A stretch of DNA of 64,000 bases, taken from NCBI RefSeq assembly GCF_040640155.1, contig NZ_JBFABE010000006.1, positions 1 through 64,000 on the forward strand. Reading direction: 5' to 3'. This document shows positions 57,171 through 64,000 of this stretch, piece by piece. This DNA is from Streptosporangium sp040640155. Lineage in GTDB: Bacteria; Actinomycetota; Actinomycetes; Streptosporangiales; Streptosporangiaceae. A program made the translations under genes and the position numbers. Below the pieces are notes generated by a model. That model saw only the letters and a list, made by a program, of their open reading frames with translations. It was not told the origin of the DNA and made no database searches. The stretch's first letter is position 1; each line of letters opens with the position of its first letter.

Positions 57171-57216
57171 CGGCCGTCCTCGGGCAGGGTTGAACCCTGC
57201 CCAGCTGGGACGGCCG
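57171..57216. promoter_or_regulatory. nested inverted repeat in the glgE-glgP promoter region
   Basis: An inner 21-bp inverted repeat (57182-57202, arms GGGCAGGGTT and AACCCTGCCC around one base) is enclosed by outer 9-base arms CGGCCGTCC (57171-57179) and GGACGGCCG (57208-57216). It is 82 bases upstream of glgE and 222 bases upstream of glgP. It could be a shared operator or an RNA leader structure. Confidence 0.55.
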
Positions 57217-57438
57217 GTTCCCGAGGGCAGTGCGGCTGGCTCGTATGTCCGGTGCCCCAATAGTCCATCTTCATGCGTGGCTCTGGATAGAGTGCGAGAC
57301 CTCTTACTCTCCGGCGAGCCGTCCTCACAGTTGATGACCTGTCTCTGATGTGTTTGGGACGGTTTGATACCGGTGAGGGGGAGACGCGTTGAGTGTTGAG
57401 GTCGCCCTCGTGGCGCTGAGTAACTAGGGTCTGGCACC

Positions 57439-60018
57439 GTGAGAGCAATCCGTAGGTTTACCGTCCGCACCGTCCTGCCCCCGGAGCTGGCCTCCCTCGG
57501 CGAGCTCGTCCTGAACTTGCGCTGGTCATGGCATCCGGAGACGCTGGACCTCTTCGGCGAGGTCGATCCGGCCATCTGGGCGCGCGTCGGTCACGATCCC
57601 GTCGCCCTGCTGGGCGCCGTGGAGGCCGACCGGCTCCGCGAGCTCGCCGCCGACCGCCGCTTCCTGCGGCGGCTGGCCGACGCGGCCGACGATCTCCGTG
57701 AGTACATGACCGCGCCCCGGTGGTACCAGACCATCGCGGACGCGCCCCGTGCCGTCGCCTACTTCTCCCCGGAGTACGGCATCGCCGCCGCCCTGCCGCA
57801 GTACTCCGGCGGCCTGGGCATCCTGGCCGGCGACCACCTCAAGGCCGCCAGCGACCTGGGGGTGCCCATCCTGGCCGTCGGCCTGCTCTACCGGCACGGC
57901 TACTTCACCCAGTCCCTCTCCCCGGAGGGCTGGCAGCTCGAGCACTACCCCTCGCTGGACCCGGGCGGCCTGCCGCTGACCCTGCTCCGCGAGCAGGACG
58001 GCACCCCCGTCCGGATCAAGATCAGCCTCCCCGAGGGCCGCACGCTGCACTCCCAGGTCTGGGTGCTCCAGGTCGGCAGGGTGCCGCTGCTGCTGCTCGA
58101 CTCCGACGTGGCCGAGAACGACGCCGCCGCCCGCGACGTGACCGACCGCCTCTACGGCGGCGGCACCGACCACCGCCTGCTGCAGGAGCTGCTGCTCGGC
58201 GTCGGCGGGGTGCGCGCCATCCGCGCCTACTGCCGGGTCACCGGGCACGCCGAGCCCGAGGTGTTCCACACCAACGAGGGTCACGCCGGCTTCCTGGGCC
58301 TGGAGCGCATCCGCGAGCTCACCGAGGCCAGGCTCTCCTTCGACGAGGCCCTGGAGGCGGTCCGGGCCGGCACCGTCTTCACCACCCACACCCCGGTGCC
58401 CGCCGGGATCGACCGCTTCCCCGCCGAGATGATCGCCCGCCAGTTCGGCGGCGACAACGCCTGGCCCACGGTCCCGGTCGACCGCATCCTCGCGCTCGGC
58501 GCCGAGGAGGAGGCCGGCAAGTTCAACATGGCCGCGATGGGCATGCGGCTGGCCCAGCGGGTCAACGGCGTCTCCGAGCTGCACGGCGAGGTCAGCCGGG
58601 GGATGTTCCAGGGCCTGTGGCCGGGCTTCGACACCTCCGAGGTGCCGATCGGCTTCATCACCAACGGCGTGCACGCCCCCACCTGGGTCGGCCGCGAGAT
58701 CATGGAGCTGGCCGGCCAGGAGCTGCCCACGCTGGTCGAGCGCGCCCAGGGCTGGGAGAGCATCGCCAAGGTCAGCGACGGCGACGTGTGGGGCATCCGC
58801 GGCAGGATGCGCGAGCGGCTGGTCCGGGCGGCCCGCGAGCGGCTGCGCCAGTCATGGCTGAACCGGGGCGCCTCCCGGGCCGAGCTCGGCTGGGTGGACG
58901 AGGCCCTCGACCCCGAGGTGCTGACCATCGGCTTCGCCCGCCGGGTGCCCTCCTACAAGCGGCTCACCCTGATGCTGTCGGACCCCGACCGCCTGCGCGC
59001 GCTGCTGCTCGACCCGGTCAAGCCGATCCAGATCGTGATCGCGGGCAAGGCCCACCCGGCCGACGAGGGCGGCAAGAAGCTCATCCAGCAGATCGTGAAG
59101 TTCGCCGACTCCGAGGACGTCCGGCACCGCATCGTGTTCCTGCCCGACTACGACATGGCCCTGGGCCAGCTGCTCGTGCAGGGCTGCGACGTGTGGATGA
59201 ACAACCCGCTGCGCCCGCTGGAGGCGTGCGGCACCTCCGGCATGAAGGCCGCGCTCAACGGCGGGCTCAACCTGTCGATCCGCGACGGCTGGTGGGACGA
59301 GTGGTACGACGGCACCAACGGCTGGGCGATCCCCACCGCCGACGGCGTCACCGACCCCGACCGGCGTGACGAGCTGGAGGCCACCGCCCTGTACGACCTG
59401 ATCGAGCACGAGGTGGCCGACCGCTTCTACGACCGCGCCGACGGCCTGCCCCGGCGCTGGCTGGAGATGGTCAGGCACACGCTGGCCTCGCTCGGTCCCA
59501 AGGTGCTGGCCGGGCGGATGCTCCGCGACTACGTGGTCGGGCTGTACGCCCCGGCCGCGACCTCGGCGCGGGCCCTGTCCGGCGACGGCTACGAGCGGGC
59601 CAGGGGCTTCGCGGCCTGGAAGCTCAAGGTCGGCCGGGCCTGGCCGGGCGTGCGGGTCGAGCACGTGGAGACCTCGGGCCTGGGGGACACCCCGGAGCTG
59701 GGCTCGTCGCTGGAGCTGAGGGCCACCATCGCGCTGGGCGAGCTGGAGCCCGGCGACATCCGGGTGCAGGCGGCCTACGGCCGGGTCGGGGACCACGACG
59801 ACCTCGCCGACCCCGCCTACGCCGACCTGACCGTCGAGTCCTCCGGTGACGACGGCAGGGCCGTCTTCGCCGGGACCGTCCCGCTGGAGCGGACCGGTCC
59901 CTTCGGCTACACGGTCAGGGTCGTCCCCGACCACCCCCTGGTGGCGTCCTCGGCCGAGCTCGGCCTGGTCACCGTCCCGGAGGAGCCGGTCGGCATGACC
60001 AACGGCACCCTGCGCTGA
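57439..60018 (+). CDS. glgP: glycogen/alpha-glucan phosphorylase
   Basis: An 859-residue phosphorylase of the shorter-core bacterial type with an N-terminal DUF3417 segment (RRFTVRTVLPPELASLGELVLNLRWSWHPETLDLF). It releases glucose 1-phosphate from alpha-1,4-glucan. The pyridoxal-phosphate Lys is in EACGTSGMKAALNGGLNLSIRDGWWDE in style, and RVPSYKRLTL and FHTNEGHAGF are also typical. The GTG start lacks a strong ribosome site. It is divergent from the glgE operon across a 350-bp region with a nested inverted repeat, linking synthesis and breakdown of the same polymer. Confidence 0.94.
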   Translation: MRAIRRFTVRTVLPPELASLGELVLNLRWSWHPETLDLFGEVDPAIWARVGHDPVALLGAVEADRLRELAADRRFLRRLADAADDLREYMTAPRWYQTIADAPRAVAYFSPEYGIAAALPQYSGGLGILAGDHLKAASDLGVPILAVGLLYRHGYFTQSLSPEGWQLEHYPSLDPGGLPLTLLREQDGTPVRIKISLPEGRTLHSQVWVLQVGRVPLLLLDSDVAENDAAARDVTDRLYGGGTDHRLLQELLLGVGGVRAIRAYCRVTGHAEPEVFHTNEGHAGFLGLERIRELTEARLSFDEALEAVRAGTVFTTHTPVPAGIDRFPAEMIARQFGGDNAWPTVPVDRILALGAEEEAGKFNMAAMGMRLAQRVNGVSELHGEVSRGMFQGLWPGFDTSEVPIGFITNGVHAPTWVGREIMELAGQELPTLVERAQGWESIAKVSDGDVWGIRGRMRERLVRAARERLRQSWLNRGASRAELGWVDEALDPEVLTIGFARRVPSYKRLTLMLSDPDRLRALLLDPVKPIQIVIAGKAHPADEGGKKLIQQIVKFADSEDVRHRIVFLPDYDMALGQLLVQGCDVWMNNPLRPLEACGTSGMKAALNGGLNLSIRDGWWDEWYDGTNGWAIPTADGVTDPDRRDELEATALYDLIEHEVADRFYDRADGLPRRWLEMVRHTLASLGPKVLAGRMLRDYVVGLYAPAATSARALSGDGYERARGFAAWKLKVGRAWPGVRVEHVETSGLGDTPELGSSLELRATIALGELEPGDIRVQAAYGRVGDHDDLADPAYADLTVESSGDDGRAVFAGTVPLERTGPFGYTVRVVPDHPLVASSAELGLVTVPEEPVGMTNGTLR

Positions 60019-60035
60019 GGTCCGGCACAACCGAA

Positions 60036-60070
60036 GGCCCCGCCCCGCGCTCACGTCGCGGGACGGGGCC
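60036..60070. terminator. stem-loop terminator after glgP
   Basis: Arms GGCCCCGCCCCGCG and CGCGGGACGGGGCC pair with one mismatch around a seven-base loop, followed by TCGTCCTTTCC. The amine oxidase gene converges on it. Confidence 0.75.
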
Positions 60071-60114
60071 TCGTCCTTTCCTGGTCCTTTCCCGGCGTCC
60101 ACCTCACGCGGCGG

Positions 60115-61992
60115 TCAGGCGTTGACCTCCAGGGCGGTGCGGACGGCCGACTCCAGAGCGCCCTCGATCCAGGAGTGCTTCAGCGAGGTGTGCTCCCCGG
60201 CGAAGTGCAGCCGTCCCGCCGGGGCGGCGATGGCCGGGTGGATCTCGGTCATCTGCCCGGGGGTGAAGACGGCGGCCTCGCCGAAGGCGTAGCGGTTGCG
60301 CAGCCAGCTCTGGGTGCGGCCGCGGCCGGTGTAGAACTCCGCGACGCGCTCCCCGTACACCTCCTGAAGGCCGCGCAGCGCGTGACCGTAGCGCTCGGCG
60401 TCGTCCATGGAGTCCCAGCGGGAGGCGTCGTCGGCCCAGGCGTAGCTCGCCAGCACGACGCCGCCCTCGCTGCCGGGCACCGGATGGGAGGGGAAGTAGA
60501 CGAACCGGTTGGCGTTGTCGGTGACCGAGCCGCCGCCCACGGTGTGGCTCGCGGGCCCCGGGCGGTAGCGCGAGCCCAGCTCGCGCCGCCAGTCGCGCTC
60601 GTCGAACTCCCACCAGCGCCTGCGGAACTCCAGCAGCACCTTGGTCGCCGAGTCGTAGTGCAGCTCGATGATCGCGCGCCGCTTCGGGTAGGGAAGGGCC
60701 GGGGCGATCTCCACGTGCCGCAGCGCCGAGAACGGGATCGTGATGATCGCCACGTCCCCCTCGAACGTCTCGCCCCTGCGCTGCGGCCGGGAGGCCGACT
60801 CGGTGCTGCCGGTCTCGGTGACGGTCTCGACGCGCACGCCGCGGGCGGTCTGCTCGATCCGGGTGGCCCGGCGGTCCATCCGGATGTCGCCGCCCAGCCC
60901 GGGACGCAGGCGGTGGGGCAGCTCCCAGCTCCCGGAGCTCATCTCCCAGTAGGTCGCCGAGGGGTTGACCAGGCTGCGGGTGAGGAAGGTGTGCATGAAC
61001 GACAGCGGCAGCCGGGAGGTGAGGTTCTCCAGGGTGCCGATGCAGTCGATCGCCGCGTCGCTCAGCCCGGCCCGCTCCCGCAGGAAGCGGTTCATCGAGT
61101 GGTCGTCGTACTCCTGCAGCACCCGGGCCCAGCCCTCGATCAGCTCGGGCAGCGGTTTGTCGACCCGCCCGGAGCCGCGCACGACGGAGAAGAGGTCGCG
61201 GACCGGGTCGAGCGCGTCGTCCAGGATCCTCCCGGCCGTCCTGCGGTCGTCCAGCCCGAACGAGGCGTTGATCCGGCGCGGGTCCCTGGCGTACTCGTCG
61301 CGGCGCTGGGAGATGCCGTTGACCCGGATCCAGGTGTGGTCGGCCCGCGCGGGCGCGGTGAACTCCCCGCGCGAGGGGCCCGACCGCCAGGCCGGCCCCT
61401 GGCGCGGGGTGTAGACGACGGGCGGGACCGGGCCGGTGGCCGCGTCGCCGGGGCGGACGTCCACGTTGTAGAACAGCCGGCGGGAGATGCCGAGCTTGTC
61501 GATGAGCGCGAGCGTGAGCGGGTGGAAGTCCGGGATGCGCATGGCCCCGGCCTCGGCGTACTGCGACCGGTCGGCGAAACCGGACCTGAAGGTCTTGATC
61601 CGGCCGCCGATCCGGTTGCCGTTGGCCTCGATGACGGTGACCCGGTGCCCGGCCCGCTTGAGCAGGGTGGCGGCCACCAGCCCGGAGATCCCGGCGCCGA
61701 CGACCAGGACCCGCTTGGGCGAGCGGGCCCTGGGCAGGCCGTCGTCGATGAGCACCTTGAGGTACCTCAGCTTGAGGTCGGAGCCGTCCTCGCCGACCAG
61801 CAGCAGGTCGCGCGCCACGGACACGCAGGTGTCCCAGCGCCTCGCGTTGCGCTGTCCGGTGCGCGCGGGGGCCGGATCGGCGAGCGGGACCCCCGCCTGG
61901 GCCACCGGGGTCGAGCCCACTGCCGAGCCCACGGCCCCCACCGCGCCCAGCCCGGCCAGCCTGGCGAACCCCCGACGGTCGATACCTGGCAC
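60115..61992 (-). CDS. Tat-exported flavin-dependent amine / L-amino acid oxidase
   Basis: A 625-residue flavoprotein. The twin-arginine signal (DRRGFARLAGLGAVGAVG) predicts folded export. The FAD-binding start is KRVLVVGAGISGLVAATLLKRAG, then GGRIKTFR, and the C-terminal FAD motif is RLHFAGEHTSLKHSWIEGALESA, as in L-amino acid oxidases and monoamine oxidases. It would deaminate an amine or amino acid outside the membrane with release of hydrogen peroxide and ammonia. GTG 61992 is chosen because AGGAGGGC lies four to five bases upstream; upstream in-frame starts precede the ribosome site. Stands alone, divergent from the debranching gene. Confidence 0.87.
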   Translation of the reverse strand: MPGIDRRGFARLAGLGAVGAVGSAVGSTPVAQAGVPLADPAPARTGQRNARRWDTCVSVARDLLLVGEDGSDLKLRYLKVLIDDGLPRARSPKRVLVVGAGISGLVAATLLKRAGHRVTVIEANGNRIGGRIKTFRSGFADRSQYAEAGAMRIPDFHPLTLALIDKLGISRRLFYNVDVRPGDAATGPVPPVVYTPRQGPAWRSGPSRGEFTAPARADHTWIRVNGISQRRDEYARDPRRINASFGLDDRRTAGRILDDALDPVRDLFSVVRGSGRVDKPLPELIEGWARVLQEYDDHSMNRFLRERAGLSDAAIDCIGTLENLTSRLPLSFMHTFLTRSLVNPSATYWEMSSGSWELPHRLRPGLGGDIRMDRRATRIEQTARGVRVETVTETGSTESASRPQRRGETFEGDVAIITIPFSALRHVEIAPALPYPKRRAIIELHYDSATKVLLEFRRRWWEFDERDWRRELGSRYRPGPASHTVGGGSVTDNANRFVYFPSHPVPGSEGGVVLASYAWADDASRWDSMDDAERYGHALRGLQEVYGERVAEFYTGRGRTQSWLRNRYAFGEAAVFTPGQMTEIHPAIAAPAGRLHFAGEHTSLKHSWIEGALESAVRTALEVNA

Positions 61993-62281
61993 GTGCCCTC
62001 CTTCGATCGTCACCAATGGTAATGAGATGACTACTATCTGTTAACGAGCGGGTATGCCAGGATCCGCCGGGCTGTGACTCCAACCGATGTGGGGAGGCTT
62101 CGCTTTTCGCGGCCTTTGTCGGGACGCGGGAGACCGGCCCGGGGCCGGGCGGGCGCCGGACGCGAACCCACGGCCCCTCTTAACAGGTAAAAGACGCTAA
62201 TAATGCCTTTTGTGGCGTTCTCCGCTCTTTATCCCGGGAATCCCCATATGACCGACATATCCCTAAGCTGGGGGCGGGTCA

Positions 62282-64000
62282 GTGAGCGCATGGACGTCCG
62301 AGGGACAGCCGGCCGCGCTGGGCGACACCACGGTCACCCTGGTCGAGGGCGGTTCGTTCTGCGTGTCCGCGCGCAACGGCGACATCCTGCAGGGCGGGGT
62401 GCAGGGGGTCTACCACGCCGACACCCGGCTGCTGTCGCGCTGGGAGCTGCGGGTGGACGAGCTGCCGGTGGAGGCGCTGCGGGTGCTGTCGGGGGAGCCG
62501 TACCACGCGACCTTCCTCGGACGGGCCGGGCCGCGCCCGGGACGGGTCGAGAGCAGCCTGCTCGTGATCAGGGAGCGCTACGTCGGCGGCGGCCTGCGCG
62601 AGGACCTGACCCTGCGCAACCTCGCCGACGAGCCCGCCGGGTGCGTGGTCGCCCTGCACGTCGGCTCCGACATGGCCGACCTGTTCGAGGTGAAGGCGGG
62701 ACGGGTCCGGCACGTGACCGACATGGAGACGACGGCCGACCGGTCGGGGCTGCTGATCGTCTCGGCCTGCCGCGCGCGCGGCACCAGGGTGGTGGCCGAA
62801 CCGGCGCCGTTCGCCGTGCCCGGCCTGCTCGTCTTCCGCGTGCTGGTTCCCGCGCGCGGCGAATGGACGACCGGCCTGCAGGTCACCCCCATCCTGGAGG
62901 GCGAGGAGTCGCCGGGCCGGTTCCCGGCCCATCGCCCGCTGGAGCACGCCGAGCCGGCCAGGCGCCGCGCCGACTGGGAGCGACGGAGCCCGGTGATCAC
63001 GACTCCGGACCGGATCCTGTCCAAGGTCCTGGAACGCTCGGCCGAGGATCTCGGGGCGCTGCGGCTCTTCGAGCCGGACCGGCCCGACGACCCTCCCACG
63101 GTCGCCGCGGGCGCGCCGTGGTTCATGACCCTGTTCGGCCGCGACTCGCTGATCACCTCGTGGATGGCGCTCCTGATGGACCAGTCGCTGGCACTGGGCA
63201 CGCTGCGCCGCCTGGCCAGGCTGCAGGGCGCGGTGAGCGACCCGCTGACCGAGGAGGAGCCGGGCAAGATCCTGCACGAGCTCCGCTTCGACCGGCGGGG
63301 CGGCGCCTCGCCGTACGCGAGCCGCGCCTACTACGGCTCGGTGGACTCCACCCCGCTGTTCGTGATGGTCCTGGGCGAGCTGAGCCGCTGGGGCGTCTAC
63401 GACGAGGCCGTGGAGGAGCTCCTGCCGCACGCCGACGCCGCCCTCGACTGGATCCGCAGGTCGGCCGACCCCTTCCTGTCCTACCGCCGCAAGACCGACC
63501 ACGGGCTGGTCAACCAGGGGTGGAAGGACTCCTTCGACGGCGTCAGCTTCGCCGACGGCACCCTGGCCCGCCCGCCCGTCGCGCTGGCCGAGGTCCAGGG
63601 CTACGTCTACGCCGCCTACCTCGCGCGCGCCCACTTCGCCGCCAAGGCGGGGGAGGGCGCGGCGGAGGCGGAGTGGACGGCCCGCGCCGGCCGGATCAGG
63701 GACGCCTTCAACGAGCGCTTCTGGCTGCCCGGCCGCGGCCACTACGCGGTCGCGCTGGACGGTGCCGGGCGCGCCGTCGACAGCCTCGCCTCGAACATGG
63801 GCCACTGCCTGTGGACCGGCATCGTGGACGAGGACCGCGCCGCGACCGTGGCCGAGCTGCTGCTCTCACCGCGGATGTTCACCGGGTACGGGGTGCGCAC
63901 CCTGGCCGGCGACATGGGGGCCTACAACCCGATGAGCTACCACAACGGCTCGGTCTGGCCGCACGACAACGCCCTGATCGCGGCGGGCCTGATGCGCTAC
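62282..64000 (+). CDS. glycogen debranching (amylo-alpha-1,6-glucosidase-type) protein, partial
   Basis: The first 573 codons of a protein that runs off the right end of the window. The N-terminal beta domain (TLVEGGSFCVSARNGDILQGG, VYHADTRLLSRWEL) and the helical catalytic barrel (GAPWFMTLFGRDSLITSWMAL, YYGSVDSTPLFVMVLGEL, DHGLVNQGWKDSFDGV, YNPMSYHNGSVWPHDNALIA) match the amylo-alpha-1,6-glucosidase family of about 700 residues. It would remove branches from alpha-glucan, complementing GlgP. GTG 62282 with GGGGGCGGG upstream. No signal peptide. Confidence 0.88.
   Translation, partial: MSAWTSEGQPAALGDTTVTLVEGGSFCVSARNGDILQGGVQGVYHADTRLLSRWELRVDELPVEALRVLSGEPYHATFLGRAGPRPGRVESSLLVIRERYVGGGLREDLTLRNLADEPAGCVVALHVGSDMADLFEVKAGRVRHVTDMETTADRSGLLIVSACRARGTRVVAEPAPFAVPGLLVFRVLVPARGEWTTGLQVTPILEGEESPGRFPAHRPLEHAEPARRRADWERRSPVITTPDRILSKVLERSAEDLGALRLFEPDRPDDPPTVAAGAPWFMTLFGRDSLITSWMALLMDQSLALGTLRRLARLQGAVSDPLTEEEPGKILHELRFDRRGGASPYASRAYYGSVDSTPLFVMVLGELSRWGVYDEAVEELLPHADAALDWIRRSADPFLSYRRKTDHGLVNQGWKDSFDGVSFADGTLARPPVALAEVQGYVYAAYLARAHFAAKAGEGAAEAEWTARAGRIRDAFNERFWLPGRGHYAVALDGAGRAVDSLASNMGHCLWTGIVDEDRAATVAELLLSPRMFTGYGVRTLAGDMGAYNPMSYHNGSVWPHDNALIAAGLMRY

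Noticed and set aside
57121..57260. Possible tRNA or small RNA in the glgE-glgP gap because of its strong stems
   Set aside because: No acceptor stem, anticodon arm or T-loop pattern could be assembled. The structure is reported only as an inverted repeat.

Overview
The window is about 64 kb of high-GC actinomycete chromosome. Strong third-position GC, frequent GTG/TTG starts, SARP, KstR, ECF-sigma-like and GlgE-pathway genes, and a Thermomonospora-like Ltp2 all point to a soil Streptosporangiales-type organism (Streptosporangium/Nonomuraea/Thermomonospora relatives). No rRNA, tRNA, CRISPR array, IS element or phage gene was seen. One 100-N assembly gap (19961-20060) interrupts a repeat-rich gene.

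Layout. 0-5.5 kb: a MmgE/PrpD protein and a citrate-synthase-family enzyme, divergent from a SARP/AfsR-type regulator. 5.5-8.7 kb: an MFS transporter, a FadR-type GntR regulator with a palindromic operator, and a metallo-beta-lactamase-fold hydrolase. 8.8-17.7 kb: a sterol side-chain catabolic locus that resembles the mycobacterial igr region gene for gene: fadA5, a kstR-like repressor, a fadD17-like ligase, chsE1, chsE2, chsH2, chsH1 and ltp2, with KstR-type operators in both promoter regions. Ltp2 releases propionyl-CoA, which the methylcitrate-type enzymes at the left end could use. 17.9-34 kb: two secreted chitinases (GH19 and GH18) that share a promoter-plus-palindrome arrangement. Between them lie a membrane-anchored sigma-like protein, a glycine-betaine/choline-type ABC transporter, a shortened threonyl-tRNA synthetase behind a Thr-codon leader peptide and hairpin, a flavin reductase, SppA and a subtilisin.

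34-40 kb: glycogen branching enzyme GlgB, a copper amine oxidase split into two secreted proteins, and a small acetyltransferase-like gene. 40.2-44.4 kb: the most striking locus. It encodes a haem-oxygenase-like diiron oxygenase fused to a cupin (SznF-like, all seven known SznF diiron-site residues conserved in register), a Rieske ferredoxin, a PRMT-type arginine methyltransferase (SznE-like) and an amino-acid permease. By analogy with streptozotocin biosynthesis this is a candidate pathway for N-methylated, N-oxygenated arginine derivatives. The cupin has lost one of the three metal-binding histidines, so the product may differ from a nitrosourea.

44-64 kb: a TetR/membrane-protein pair, an Eis-like acetyltransferase, a GH13 alpha-glucosidase, a LacI regulator with a 28-bp perfect palindrome in front of a PhyH dioxygenase, then the GlgE alpha-glucan pathway (maltokinase, TreS, GlgE) divergent from glycogen phosphorylase, a Tat-exported flavin amine oxidase, and the start of a glycogen-debranching protein that runs off the window. 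Several genes carry decayed short tandem copies of their own 3' ends just past the stop codon, a recurring pattern across the window.
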